A stretch of 64,000 bases of DNA from Bacillus rubiinfantis (GCA_000752035.1 CCFE01000011.1:220736-284735), one strand, 5' to 3'. Shown: positions 52,577 to 62,203, counted from the stretch's first letter. The notes: generated by a model not told the origin, from the sequence alone. Program-made: numbers and translations.

Positions 52577-53889
52577 ATTTTTATATCCACCCCTTGATAC
52601 TGCTCCAGAGGCAGAGCAGTCGATTGCACCTGGTGAAATTCCTGTATCTCTTCTTTAAAAAATGGCTTCACATGGATGAATGATAAATGATACCCGGTTT
52701 GTTCCAGTTTATCCTTCAAGACGGGCTTCAGCATGGTGACAATTTGCTCTATTCCTTCCGTGTCATTGCTGACCGTTAGATGGACTACCTTATTTTGCAC
52801 GACCATATCAATCATCGTTTCGTTAAGATGCTGCAATTCTAGGAAAAATAACACCCGGCAATGCTCCGGATCAAGCTGCCCGTTGCTTTTTTTACGGCCA
52901 TTCCATTGAATTGTCACATCTGACTCCATGCCACCAAACGAAAGCGGCAGCTGCATCAGTAGCTGCTGTACCGGTGCGGCCGGATCTTGCGAGATTAACT
53001 GCATCCCCGTAATTCGCTGCAGCAGCGGCTCCAATTTTTCACCATTACTCCCAAGTTCAGCCATTGCACTCATTAGCAGCGGCTTTAGCGAATCCAGCGA
53101 TTTCGGCTGTTCCCGCCCCGCTTGTGACCCTTGCGACCATAATGCCAGGTCATTTTCATAGGTCAGCCCTAATCGCTGAATCACGTCTTTTAATAACAGT
53201 TTCACTTCTTCTCCACTAGAAAACTTTACATTGTTGGAATCGATGAACCCCGTCCTCATCATCTCCGTTATTTCCTGTTTCAATGGCGCGATTGTTTTAA
53301 AGGATTCTAAACGCGGATGTGTTAAAAACTGCTGCAGCTGTTTTAATTCTGTTACGAAGGACTTCTCTTCTTGAACAGCTACTAACGCCTGAAACGTCTG
53401 CTCGGTGAGAGGTAGATCCCGCTTCAGCATATATTCTAACGCAGTTAATCCTTTGGCCATGTCAACCTTGGAGTGAAACCATTCCGAAGCGGCCTTTAAC
53501 GTTTCCGCCGTCAGCGGCAGGTTTTTTTCTAGAAAAAACTGCAGCAATTGCTTGTTTACTTTTGTTTCCGGCAGGTGAAATTCTCTGAGAATGGAAGCGG
53601 CGGCCGGTTTATTTTGCTCTGGACTGGCAATCACGCGTAATTGCACATCATCAGTGCCGCCCGCTTGAACCTGGAACCAGTAACTGCCACCTGCAGCTAA
53701 CGGAGTCTGCAATTGTGCCTGGACTTGGAATTTTCCAAAGCGAACTAATGCTGTTTCATTGTGATACAATTCCTCAACCCTGCCATACAGCACTTGTCCC
53801 GGCCGCAAACTTGGCTTTAACGAATCTAATTCAGCTCTTGGGAAATGTTCTCTTTGTAATAATAATGGCAACATTGGGATTGGACTCAT
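52573..53889 (-). CDS. ylqG: YlqG-like protein of unknown function
   Basis: 438 residues, mainly helical and charged, with a FliK-like overall pattern (an N-terminal OB-like segment GQVLYGRVEELYHNETALVR and a C-terminal FLELQHLNETMIDMVVQNK segment resembling FliK/flagellar hook-length control). That resemblance is weak. The start at 53889 follows GGAGGAG. With the FlhB-like neighbour this hints at a secretion-related module, but no flagellar gene is near. Confidence 0.75.
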   Translation of the reverse strand: MSPIPMLPLLLQREHFPRAELDSLKPSLRPGQVLYGRVEELYHNETALVRFGKFQVQAQLQTPLAAGGSYWFQVQAGGTDDVQLRVIASPEQNKPAAASILREFHLPETKVNKQLLQFFLEKNLPLTAETLKAASEWFHSKVDMAKGLTALEYMLKRDLPLTEQTFQALVAVQEEKSFVTELKQLQQFLTHPRLESFKTIAPLKQEITEMMRTGFIDSNNVKFSSGEEVKLLLKDVIQRLGLTYENDLALWSQGSQAGREQPKSLDSLKPLLMSAMAELGSNGEKLEPLLQRITGMQLISQDPAAPVQQLLMQLPLSFGGMESDVTIQWNGRKKSNGQLDPEHCRVLFFLELQHLNETMIDMVVQNKVVHLTVSNDTEGIEQIVTMLKPVLKDKLEQTGYHLSFIHVKPFFKEEIQEFHQVQSTALPLEQYQGVDIKI

Positions 53890-54176
53890 TTGTCTACTCC
53901 TCCGCCGAAAAAATAACAGCAACTATTGTTTCATGAACCGATTTTAAAACTCTACGCACTGTACCGCTTTACTACTCATTTCATTCATTATACCATCGCT
54001 CTCCTTAGGGTAGCAGGGTACTTTAACATTTGCCTATTAAAAAATAAAAGTAAAGCTCCGGTAAACCTAATTTTTCAAGCTTTCACAAGAAAACACTATC
54101 CTTAACTTATTAAACTAAAACAACTTGTGGCCGAAAACAACACTGATTCATGAAAACAGAAAGAGGAGAGAGTAGA

Positions 54177-54794
54177 ATGGAATTTTTGGACTTAGTGAAG
54201 GCGCGCCGTTCAGCAACCAATTTCCAGGAAGATGTTAGCATAACAGAGAGGGAGTTACGGGACATATTTGAGGTGGTCAAGAATCATCCCTCCAGTTTCA
54301 ATCTGCAAACAACCCATTATTATGTGGCAACATCTGCTGAAACGAAAGCGGCAGTAAAAGAGGTGTCGCTCCAGCAGCATAAAACGCTAACTGCTGCCGC
54401 AACTATCATTGTCTGCGGGGATAAACAGGGCTATAAAGAAGCGCCGCGATTATATGAAGGAATGAAACTATTAGGGATTATCGACGAATATGAGTATGAC
54501 CAAACCATTCAGTCTATTTTCAAACTTTATGATCATAACCCTACAATGGTCGAAGAAGATAACTTTCGCAACGCCTGCCTATCCGCGATGCTCTTTATGC
54601 TCGCTGCAAAGGACAAAGGCTGGGATACTTGCCCAATGCATGTCCATAATGTAGACAGGATTAAAGACATTTATCACATCCCTGAACATCACCAGCCAAT
54701 TCTGATGATTCCAATTGGAAAAATGACGACACATAATGTTCGCCCAAGAGGCTATCGCAAACCAGTTGGCGAGTTTGTACACTTTGTAGATTAG
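54177..54794 (+). CDS. Nitroreductase-family flavoprotein
   Basis: 205 residues with an FMN-binding N-terminus (MEFLDLVKARRSATNFQEDV), core FRNACLSAMLFMLAAKDKGWDTCPM and C-terminal MIPIGKM. The start at 54177 has GAGGAGAG nearby; the upstream ATG at 54150 has no good site. Likely reduces quinones, flavins or nitro compounds with NAD(P)H; substrate unknown. Confidence 0.9.
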   Translation: MEFLDLVKARRSATNFQEDVSITERELRDIFEVVKNHPSSFNLQTTHYYVATSAETKAAVKEVSLQQHKTLTAAATIIVCGDKQGYKEAPRLYEGMKLLGIIDEYEYDQTIQSIFKLYDHNPTMVEEDNFRNACLSAMLFMLAAKDKGWDTCPMHVHNVDRIKDIYHIPEHHQPILMIPIGKMTTHNVRPRGYRKPVGEFVHFVD

Positions 54795-54822
54795 TTAGCA
54801 AAGTGAGGCCTTTGGAAATGAA

Positions 54823-54852
54823 AAGGCATGAGCTCAAAAAAGGTTCATGCCT
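54823..54852 (+). terminator. Hairpin after the nitroreductase gene
   Basis: Arms AAGGCATGA and TCATGCCTT with an A-rich loop. No T run follows on the plus strand, so termination is uncertain. Confidence 0.4.
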
Positions 54853-54931
54853 TAGTAGTTCATTTCATTATCCCTGGCAACACGATATTCACCTAACCAT
54901 ATTCACAAACTCCCCCAACATCCCTCCGAAT

Positions 54932-55156
54932 TTAATTGTTTCTGGTAATTGGCTGATCGATTACATCGGGATCAATATAATTCGTCCCGTTTACAGCGGT
55001 ATTAGTGTTGATTCCAATTCCTGTGTTCAATGAGCCCGATCCAGCAAACACCCTTGAAACGTCTTTAGGTGAAATATACATACAATCACCAAATTTGACA
55101 TTCCCATTTGTAGTTATATTTTGAATTTGTATTGGTCCACGAATCGTTACCGGCAT
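54932..55156 (-). CDS. GerPF-like spore germination protein
   Basis: 74 residues with the GerPA/GerPF pattern: an N-terminal PVTIRGPIQIQNITTNGNVK, FGDCMYISPKD and many N/T/G in the C-terminal part, ending DVIDQPITRNN. The start at 55156 follows AAGGAAGGA. GerP proteins help germinants pass the spore coat. It lies 101 bp after its paralog and may share a transcript. Confidence 0.85.
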   Translation of the reverse strand: MPVTIRGPIQIQNITTNGNVKFGDCMYISPKDVSRVFAGSGSLNTGIGINTNTAVNGTNYIDPDVIDQPITRNN

Positions 55157-55257
55157 TCGTAACATCCTTCCTTTTAAAAAATTTCCGCTTGCTTCATCCC
55201 CAGCCAAAGGACAGCCGTAAAAGCTGATTGCTGAATCGGTGTAGGGGGATTTGCGGA

Positions 55258-55479
55258 TTATACGCGTGATATTGGCTGATCAACAACATTAGAGTTCGTG
55301 AAGTTTGTACAATTCACCGCAGTATTTGTCATTACCCAAAATGCGGTGTTAAACGAGCCAGCACCACTAGGCGTTTTACTGGCAACTTTAGGTGACACAA
55401 TCAGGCTATCACCAAATTCGACCACACCATTTGCACTGATGGTAGTGATTTGTATCGGTCCATAAATATTAGCAGGCAT
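55258..55479 (-). CDS. GerPF-like spore germination protein
   Basis: 73 residues, paralog of the gene at 54932 (IYGPIQITTISANGVVEFGD, ISRV end). Start follows GAAAGGGTG. A SigK-like promoter is upstream (55510-55537), fitting mother-cell expression during coat assembly. Confidence 0.85.
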   Translation of the reverse strand: MPANIYGPIQITTISANGVVEFGDSLIVSPKVASKTPSGAGSFNTAFWVMTNTAVNCTNFTNSNVVDQPISRV

Positions 55480-55509
55480 TGGCAGGCACCCTTTCTTCGA
55501 TATTTATTT

Positions 55510-55537
55510 TAATTTATGCCTGTATCCCTGTCCCTGT
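55510..55537 (-). promoter_or_regulatory. SigK-like promoter of the minus-strand GerPF-like genes
   Basis: Minus strand AC, 17-bp spacer, CATAAATTA (CATA-N3-TA), matching the SigK consensus. Confidence 0.6.
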
Positions 55538-55579
55538 TCTTTCTTGACAATATTACCTTTAAAAGAGATTGGCCATGAA

Positions 55580-55607
55580 ACATAATAATACGAATAAACA
55601 TACATTA
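55580..55607 (+). promoter_or_regulatory. SigK-like promoter of the plus-strand GerPF-like gene
   Basis: AC at 55580, 17-bp spacer, CATACATTA (CATA-N3-TA). It faces the opposite SigK-like promoter about 45 bp away. Confidence 0.6.
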
Positions 55608-55632
55608 AGGTATTAATGGGTAAAGGACGTTG

Positions 55633-55866
55633 ATGAACATGAGTGGAAATGAAAATAAACGAGGTTGGATTGAAATTGACGAAATTACAGGGGGAGTCGT
55701 TAATTTTGACGGTTCGCAAGTTATTTCTCCCGCAAGTGCTTCAAAATCTGCCTATGGTGCCGGTTCAGATAACACCGGCGTTTTCAATTTCACTTTTACC
55801 GGTGCAAGTATAACGAATACAGCTACAGCAGATGTATTCGATCAGCCGGTAAGTGGGGAGCTTTAG
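55633..55866 (+). CDS. GerPF-like spore germination protein
   Basis: 77 residues (ITGGVVNFDGSQVISPASAS, then DVFDQPVSGEL) of the same family as the two minus-strand genes, but divergently transcribed. Start ATG at 55633 lies 5 nt after AAAGGA; an in-frame ATG six bases later is possible. A SigK-like promoter lies upstream. Confidence 0.8.
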   Translation: MNMSGNENKRGWIEIDEITGGVVNFDGSQVISPASASKSAYGAGSDNTGVFNFTFTGASITNTATADVFDQPVSGEL

Positions 55867-55872
55867 AAAATA

Positions 55873-55905
55873 GTGAAAGCCGGAATCTTTCCGGCTTTCA
55901 CTTTT
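55873..55905. terminator. Intrinsic terminator
   Basis: Perfect GTGAAAGCCGGA/TCCGGCTTTCAC stem with TTTT on the plus side; probably also ends minus-strand minJ. Confidence 0.88.
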
Positions 55906-55909
55906 GAGG

Positions 55910-57100
55910 CTATCCAATCTTTTTATCAAACTGCCGCTCATCGTGCACGAAGAGAAGGCCAAGTTCATGGTGATCGCCTTCGAATAAGGCACGCTGGACG
56001 AAACGAACTTCACCATTTGTGTCTAGAACATCAAGTTTGCAGTGGGCGCGATTTTTTTGCAAGGCCTCATAAAATGCGTGCTCGTCCTGAATCGAAGTGC
56101 CATTTACCTTTGCAATAATTTCTCCCACCTGCAGTCCCATTTTACTCGCAGGTGAGTCAGGAATAATTCCGAGAATCATCAACCCGTGATTCTTTTTGGA
56201 AAAAAAGACGGGGCGATTTTCATCCTGTACATGAGCAATATAGGCCACTGTTTCCCGGCCGATAATGGCAATTGCTGCCGTCACAATTGCAACAACATGA
56301 TACCAATAACTTGCAGCGGCCAAAAGCAAAATCACAACCCCTAAAAGAAGCACTTGGCGACCATGACGTGCCACGCCCTCTGTTGGCAAGATTCCTTTCA
56401 TTTGCTGATGGAAACCGATGGCAAAAGGTACAAGAATCAATGAATACTCATTTCCTCCTACATGAAACACTGGCCACCAAGCAAATGGCAGATGAAGCAT
56501 CTCCCCCGGTATCAGCATGAACACCGGAACTAGCCATAACCGCCTTGCTTCATGGATGCCGATGACTTGTCCGCGCTTACTTTTTGCTAGTTTAGGTGAC
56601 GTAGCCCTAGTACCGTTTTTTACAATGAGGATTCCTTCAGCCACAAGCAGCAACCCTAAGATTACGACAATGGAGGGGTAAACCATATCCTCAATCGCTG
56701 CGAAGTCTCGTGCAAAGAACGGAACGGTCCACTGATTTTCTGCAAATAGAATCACAGCAAAAAAAGCAAGACCAATCGTGTAGGCAGGTGACATCCAGCG
56801 AATGTTTGTTGTTAGTGATAGCAGAATGGTCAGACCTGCTGTTAAAATAATTGCCGCTAACGGAACAACAATTCCCGTTGCGACTACGATAACCGAGCAT
56901 AACAAGCCGAGCAATAATCCAAGTGGAAACAGCTGCCGCAGCTCGTAATAGGCATTCTGTGCCCTGATATGGAAATTCTTTCGTTCCCGTTTCACTCGTA
57001 ACACGCCGAGGATTCCTGCTAGAAAAATAAGATAATATAAAACAGGATGAAGAAATAACTTGGCTGTTCCCTTTAGAACTTCCATAAGCCATATTTGCAC
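55910..57100 (-). CDS. minJ: Cell-division topology protein MinJ
   Basis: ~396-residue membrane protein: about eight N-terminal helices, then a soluble PDZ domain (GLMILGIIPDSPASKMGLQV, ~residues 310-370). This matches MinJ, which bridges DivIVA and MinD to keep septa away from poles. Start at the GTG at 57100 is preferred because AGGTGG lies upstream; the frame opens 12 bases earlier. Located next to ctpB, as in B. subtilis. Confidence 0.9.
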   Translation of the reverse strand: MQIWLMEVLKGTAKLFLHPVLYYLIFLAGILGVLRVKRERKNFHIRAQNAYYELRQLFPLGLLLGLLCSVIVVATGIVVPLAAIILTAGLTILLSLTTNIRWMSPAYTIGLAFFAVILFAENQWTVPFFARDFAAIEDMVYPSIVVILGLLLVAEGILIVKNGTRATSPKLAKSKRGQVIGIHEARRLWLVPVFMLIPGEMLHLPFAWWPVFHVGGNEYSLILVPFAIGFHQQMKGILPTEGVARHGRQVLLLGVVILLLAAASYWYHVVAIVTAAIAIIGRETVAYIAHVQDENRPVFFSKKNHGLMILGIIPDSPASKMGLQVGEIIAKVNGTSIQDEHAFYEALQKNRAHCKLDVLDTNGEVRFVQRALFEGDHHELGLLFVHDERQFDKKIG

Positions 57101-57232
57101 CAAATCAGCCACCTGCCTCTAGTAAAATTTTCTCTCTACATTAGTTAGTAGTCTCTTACCCTTTATTTTACCAAATATGCTAGTCAAAACATATTGCTAG
57201 TTTCTAGAAAGCCGGAAAAATGTTTGTTAAGC

Positions 57233-57274
57233 AAAAAACAGCAGCTCCCCTGATTCAACCGGGTCACTGCTGTT
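57233..57274 (-). terminator. Intrinsic terminator after ctpB
   Basis: Minus strand AACAGCAG against CTGCTGTT with a ~20-nt loop, then six T. It separates ctpB from minJ. Confidence 0.75.
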
Positions 57275-57278
57275 TCGG

Positions 57279-57378
57279 TGTTATCTCGCTATCAATCTTA
57301 GGTTTGTTTGCAGCCTTACTAAATTCATCATACCCTTTATGTTATCTCGCTATCAACCTCAATGCGGTTTGCAGCTGC
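57279..57378. repeat. Duplicated end of ctpB
   Basis: TGTTATCTCGCTATCAA and TTTGCAGC occur at 57279-57316 and again at 57340-57378 (which is the real ctpB 3' end). The extra copy is non-coding and lies just downstream. Confidence 0.6.
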
Positions 57379-58799
57379 AGGTCATTTTTCGCTTTTTTCA
57401 ACTCCTGCCTAACGGCTTCTTCTAATTTGGATGCTGTCACTTCATCGATTTCCCCCGTTACCGGTAGATCATTGAACTGCTGGAAGCCCTTCACTGCTGT
57501 GACCGTGTCTTCGCTAAAATATCCATCTGTCCGCCCAGGAGCAAATCCTAAGCCAGCCAGGATTTCTTGGGCATTCTTCACCTGCTCATTATTCATATCC
57601 GCGACCAATGGCTCAGCCACCTGCAGCGGGTGGGTTTGATAGATGGCAGGTTGCTCTACCTCAACATCAGGTTTAATCCCCTTTTTATGAATCCAATTGC
57701 CATCTGGAGTCAGCCATTTGTACAGTGTGAGTTTGACATTGCTGCCGTCATCCATCTCTAAAGCCTGTTGAACCGTCCCCTTACCAAATGTCCGTTCGCC
57801 AACAATTTTGTAACCAACCGCCTCCTGCAATGCCCCGGCTAAAATCTCAGAGGCAGAAGCACTGCCTTTATCCGTTAAGACAAGAATCGGATAGTCCTTC
57901 TTTTCGGTAATACTTGAGAAGAACCGTCTCTTTTCACCGCTCCGTTCTTCGATTTGCACATATGGTTTATCATTCGGCACGAGCTCTTTTAGAATTTCTT
58001 CGACACTCATTAATAACCCGCCAGGATTACCGCGGACATCAATAATTAAGCCGGTAATCTTGTCATTTTCCAATGCCTTTAATTCCTGTTTGAAATCTGC
58101 CGCGGTATTTTCTGAGAAGGAAGTTATTTCGATATAGCCGACCTTTTTGCCAGCCTGTTTTTTCACCTCAGCATGAACAGTCTCGATTGGAATCTCATCA
58201 CGCTTTACCTTCAACTTCAGCGACTCCTTTAAGCCAGTGCGAGCCAGCTCTAACGTCACATATGTCCCTTTTTTACCGCGGATTTTCATTGTTGCCTGAT
58301 TTAAGTCCAAACCCTCCACACTTTTTCCGTCCACTTTAAGGATTTGATCATTTGGCTTTACTCCAGCCTTTTCTGCCGGTGAATTTTTAAATGGCGAAAT
58401 AATCACGATTTTTCCATCCACCATGCCAACTTCTGCCCCGATTCCTTCAAAGGAGGATTCTAATGTTTGTGTAAACTGTTTACTTGTTTCCTTGTCCATG
58501 TACATAGAATAAGGGTCTTTTAACACCGAGAGCATTCCTTGTATGGCACCTTCGACCAGTTTTTCACCGTCTACTTTTTCGACATAGCGGTCAACAATTA
58601 GATTATAGGCTTGTTCAACTTTTGCCAATCTCTCCCCCTCTGTATGATTGGAAAGAACAGATATGCTTTCTGGACCAACCGCTTTTTCAAGCTCTGAAGT
58701 TCCCTCGCTTTTTTCTAAAAATTGGATTCCGGCGTATGTGCCCCCAGCACCAGTTAACAATGACAATGTCATCAATAGGGCCATCCATTTTCGATTCAA
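57342..58799 (-). CDS. ctpB: S41 carboxy-terminal processing protease CtpB
   Basis: 485 residues: an N-terminal signal/membrane helix, a PDZ domain (~100-190), the S41 catalytic core with Ser in TDKGSASASEILAGALQ and Lys in GERTFGKGTVQQAL, and a C-terminal peptidoglycan-binding domain (~405-470). In B. subtilis CtpB cleaves SpoIVFA to trigger SigK. The start is the TTG at 58799, with AAGGAGG upstream. Two SigK-like promoters lie 3 kb away, which is thematically consistent. Confidence 0.95.
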   Translation of the reverse strand: MNRKWMALLMTLSLLTGAGGTYAGIQFLEKSEGTSELEKAVGPESISVLSNHTEGERLAKVEQAYNLIVDRYVEKVDGEKLVEGAIQGMLSVLKDPYSMYMDKETSKQFTQTLESSFEGIGAEVGMVDGKIVIISPFKNSPAEKAGVKPNDQILKVDGKSVEGLDLNQATMKIRGKKGTYVTLELARTGLKESLKLKVKRDEIPIETVHAEVKKQAGKKVGYIEITSFSENTAADFKQELKALENDKITGLIIDVRGNPGGLLMSVEEILKELVPNDKPYVQIEERSGEKRRFFSSITEKKDYPILVLTDKGSASASEILAGALQEAVGYKIVGERTFGKGTVQQALEMDDGSNVKLTLYKWLTPDGNWIHKKGIKPDVEVEQPAIYQTHPLQVAEPLVADMNNEQVKNAQEILAGLGFAPGRTDGYFSEDTVTAVKGFQQFNDLPVTGEIDEVTASKLEEAVRQELKKAKNDLQLQTALRLIAR

Positions 58800-58965
58800 T
58801 CTAACTCCTCCTTGTCCAAACTCCCTGTGCAGCATACTAACTTACGGGAATTTTCTGCCGACTAGTAATAGTTATGTCTGGAATGGACGAGTTATGAGTT
58901 TTAGCACTAAAAAAGCAGTTGCCTTATCAAACTTTTTCAAAAGAACATGGTTGAAAAAAGGGTAC

Positions 58966-58998
58966 AAAAAAAGCGAAGCATTCGTTGCTTCGCTTTTT
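58966..58998 (-). terminator. Intrinsic terminator after the M23 peptidase gene
   Basis: Minus strand AAAAAGCGAAGCA/TGCTTCGCTTTTT stem with T run; the arm overlaps the stop codon at 58997. Confidence 0.85.
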
Positions 58999-60235
58999 AT
59001 AATGGGACGATCCCCATTGGATTTATCGCTGAGTGATATTGCCAGCGCCCTTTATATAATTCAAAATGAAGATGCTGGCCCGTTGAATGACCTGTGCTGC
59101 CCATGACGCCGATTTGCTGTCCTTTGCTAACCCGTTGTCCCGTTGAGACTAACCGCGAGCTCATATGGGCATAAACGGTTGTATAAAGTTGCCCGTTGAT
59201 ACTATGAAGAATGTAAACGACATTACCGTAACTTGATGAATAATGAGAGACATATACCTCGCCCTCGGCAGCAGCCACAATCGGAACACTGCCGCTTTTG
59301 GCAATATCGACACCCCAATGGAATGTACCCCAACGGCCGCCATAGGTTGAAGTAATCACCCCAGCGGCTGGCCTTGTAAAGCTGCCGCTTGAAACCCGCG
59401 GTGCAGCTGAACTATTACTAGCGCCAGCAGACGATGCAGTCGCAGTTTGGCTGCGACGCGCTTCTTCAGCTTTTAATGCCCTTTGAATGGCCGCATCTTG
59501 AGCAGCCAGCACACTCTCCTGCTCTTGGAGATCCATGACATATTCATGAGCCTCGGTTTCCTGTTCCTTTAAACTAGTTAATAATTTACTTTTTTCTGCT
59601 CTTTGTGAATGAAGCTGTTGCTGCATTTTCTTTAACTCACCGAGCAACGTTTCCAAATTAGCTAGATCTTTTTTTACCTTCGCCTGACTTTTCTCAAGCT
59701 CCAGCTTGTCAGCTTCATGCTGTTTCAATATTTCTTGATCGGCCTGCAAAAGTGTGGCTACTGCATTGGCACGGCCAATAAAATCACTAAAGCTTTCAGC
59801 GCCCAATAAAACATCGAGATAATTGACCATGCCGCCATTTTCCTGATAGCTTCGAGCCCGATCCTTTAGCAGTGCGCTGCGCTTGTTCATCCGCTCCTGA
59901 ATGACTTTTATTTTCGCTTGGAGCTTGCCAATTTCACTTTTGGTTTTGGCGATTTGCGATTGTTTTGCTGTAATCTTATCCGTTGTCGTGCTAATCGCAG
60001 AATCAATCTGCTCCATATCATCTTTCACAGTAGACTGTTGCTTCTGCAGGTTATTTATTTTATCCTTTGCCTTCTTAATATCAGAACTTACTCCAGAACG
60101 TTTGCTCTGAATAGTATTCTGTTTTCCTTTCAGTTCAGAAAGGGATGCTGCTTCCGTCTGATGGGGAATACTGGCCACTAGCGTTCCCAGTCCTAGAGCT
60201 GAGGCTACAGTAAGTGCCATCACTTGTTTTTTCAT
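58997..60235 (-). CDS. Coiled-coil M23 peptidase (EnvC/CwlO-like)
   Basis: 413 residues: signal peptide cleaved after TEAA-SLS, a long coiled coil (~35-255) like EnvC/CwlO, an S/T-A linker, then a LytM/M23 domain with the metal-site H/D in TFHWGVDIAKSG and H-x-H in TGQHLHFELY. Such proteins are regulated by FtsEX, encoded directly upstream. Start at 60235 has GGAGGG upstream. It may be an active peptidase rather than only an activator because both metal motifs are present. Confidence 0.9.
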   Translation of the reverse strand: MKKQVMALTVASALGLGTLVASIPHQTEAASLSELKGKQNTIQSKRSGVSSDIKKAKDKINNLQKQQSTVKDDMEQIDSAISTTTDKITAKQSQIAKTKSEIGKLQAKIKVIQERMNKRSALLKDRARSYQENGGMVNYLDVLLGAESFSDFIGRANAVATLLQADQEILKQHEADKLELEKSQAKVKKDLANLETLLGELKKMQQQLHSQRAEKSKLLTSLKEQETEAHEYVMDLQEQESVLAAQDAAIQRALKAEEARRSQTATASSAGASNSSAAPRVSSGSFTRPAAGVITSTYGGRWGTFHWGVDIAKSGSVPIVAAAEGEVYVSHYSSSYGNVVYILHSINGQLYTTVYAHMSSRLVSTGQRVSKGQQIGVMGSTGHSTGQHLHFELYKGRWQYHSAINPMGIVPL

Positions 60236-60366
60236 CTCGATTTTTCCCTCCAATTCTCTATCTCTATGAACAGGTCAATCGTTCTATCTAGTTCAAAAGT
60301 GGTATGGCCACGTAGAAACAATAAAATCAGGGAGGAACCGAATGAAAGGCTCCTTCCTGATTTCTT

Positions 60367-61260
60367 TTACACCTTCAAAAACTTTCGTACAGACATTAAG
60401 CTGCCCCAAACACCGATTAAAGCTCCCATTAACATGAGAATTCCTGATACTTGATACATGAATGGATCAAACGGCAGTATTTTGATGAATGTCCCTTCAA
60501 GTTTTGGATTAATATAGTCAAACGCACGGTAATAGGCGATTGAAATGAAAATGATAGGCAAAATTGACCCAAGAATGCCAAGCCATAGTCCCTCAAGGAA
60601 GAACGGCCAGCGGATGAACGTATTAGTAGCTCCTACCAATCTCATAATCTTAATTTCTCTTCTTCTCGCAATAATCGTGATTTTTATCGTATTGGAAATG
60701 AGGAAAATAGCTGTAAAGAATAAACCGATAATCAGGACAATTCCAACATTGCGGCTAGCTTTAATAAAGTTAAACAGCTTCTCCACTTTATCTTGACCAT
60801 ACTTGACTTTAGCGACAAAGTTAAGTTTCTCAATTTTTTCCGCAGCCTTCATTGTGTCAGTCGGATTTGTAGTCTTGACAATGAACACATCATTAAGTGG
60901 GTTATCTTGTTCAAAAAGTTTGAACGCCTTGCCTTCTTCTCCCATGTTTTTTACGAGATTTTCCAATTCTTTTTCCTTTGGTGAAAACTCAACTGATTTT
61001 ACCGCCGGGATTGCTTGTATCGCCGCCTTTAATGTATCTTGGTCTTGCTTGTTAGCAGCTACATCGATATGAACGCGGATTTGCACATCGTCTTCCACTG
61101 TTTGTGCTACCCGATTAAGATTCATCATAATAACGAAAAAGACGCCTACTAGAATAAGAGTAACCGTTACCGCACTGACTGAGGCAAACGTCATCCAGCC
61201 ATTTCTTCCTAAACTCTTTATGCTTTCACGGAAATGGCGGCGTATGGTGTTAATTTTCAT
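60367..61260 (-). CDS. ftsX: Cell division protein FtsX
   Basis: 297 residues, four membrane helices with a large extracellular loop between the first two. FtsX with FtsE gates a wall hydrolase. Start ATG at 61260 follows AGGTGA; the track frame to 61347 is too long. Overlaps ftsE by 11 bp. Confidence 0.95.
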   Translation of the reverse strand: MKINTIRRHFRESIKSLGRNGWMTFASVSAVTVTLILVGVFFVIMMNLNRVAQTVEDDVQIRVHIDVAANKQDQDTLKAAIQAIPAVKSVEFSPKEKELENLVKNMGEEGKAFKLFEQDNPLNDVFIVKTTNPTDTMKAAEKIEKLNFVAKVKYGQDKVEKLFNFIKASRNVGIVLIIGLFFTAIFLISNTIKITIIARRREIKIMRLVGATNTFIRWPFFLEGLWLGILGSILPIIFISIAYYRAFDYINPKLEGTFIKILPFDPFMYQVSGILMLMGALIGVWGSLMSVRKFLKV

Positions 61261-61936
61261 AGCCGTATTCACCTCTTTGTTCATCACGAGCAATTTTTCC
61301 ACTCTCAATGGCGATGACACGCCGTTTAAGCGTATTGACAATATCACGATTGTGAGTCGCCATCACGAGCGTTGTGCCGCGATTGTTTATTTCCTCAAAA
61401 ATCTTCATAATTTCCCAAGTTGTTTCCGGGTCAAGATTCCCTGTCGGTTCGTCGGCTATTACCACTTTTGGTGAATTGACGATGGAACGAGCAATCGAGA
61501 CACGCTGCTGTTCACCACCGGAAAGTTCGTTTGGCAGCATCCTTGCTTTATGTTTCAAGCCAACTAAATCAAGAACCTCCATTACCCGCTTTTTAATAAA
61601 TTTCGGCTGTGCCTCAATGACTTCTAAAGCAAAGGCAACATTTTCATAGACTGTAAGTGTCGGCAGTAATTTATAATCCTGAAAAACTACGCCTAAATTA
61701 CGGCGAAAAATCGGCACCTTTTTCATTTTTAATTTGGCTAAATTTATGCCGTTCATCGTGATTGTTCCCGAGGTCGGGACTTCTTCACGGTAAATCATCT
61801 TAATAAATGTAGATTTCCCGGCACCGCTCGGACCAACAACATAGACAAATTCACCCTGATTAATGCGGACATTAATACCATTAATGGCGGTAACACCATT
61901 CGGGTACTTCTTATATACATCCTTCAATTCTATCAT
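61250..61936 (-). CDS. ftsE: Cell division ATP-binding protein FtsE
   Basis: 228-residue ABC ATPase: Walker A GPSGAGKSTFIKMI, signature LSGGEQQRVSIARSIV, Walker B VVIADEPTGNLDPET, and the downstream H-loop ATHNRDIVNTLKRR. It energises FtsX-dependent activation of the downstream M23 enzyme. Overlaps ftsX. Confidence 0.97.
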   Translation of the reverse strand: MIELKDVYKKYPNGVTAINGINVRINQGEFVYVVGPSGAGKSTFIKMIYREEVPTSGTITMNGINLAKLKMKKVPIFRRNLGVVFQDYKLLPTLTVYENVAFALEVIEAQPKFIKKRVMEVLDLVGLKHKARMLPNELSGGEQQRVSIARSIVNSPKVVIADEPTGNLDPETTWEIMKIFEEINNRGTTLVMATHNRDIVNTLKRRVIAIESGKIARDEQRGEYGYEN

Positions 61937-62203
61937 TATTAATCACCTATATTTTCATAGTTATATGAGGTTGTACGACAAATTTCGCAGCATATCGATA
62001 AATTGTACCACAATCACAAACAAATTTGTGCCACATTTCGCATGGCTTTATTATAACATCAAAAATCGCCAAAAAAAGCTTAAAAAATATTACAGTTTCA
62101 TTTCAAACTATACAATAATTGACATCGTTATCCAGCATTGGCAAGGTTTTTTATTGACTGGAAGGTGAATTTGTCGAATTGAACCAACACAGTATTTTTC
62201 GAC

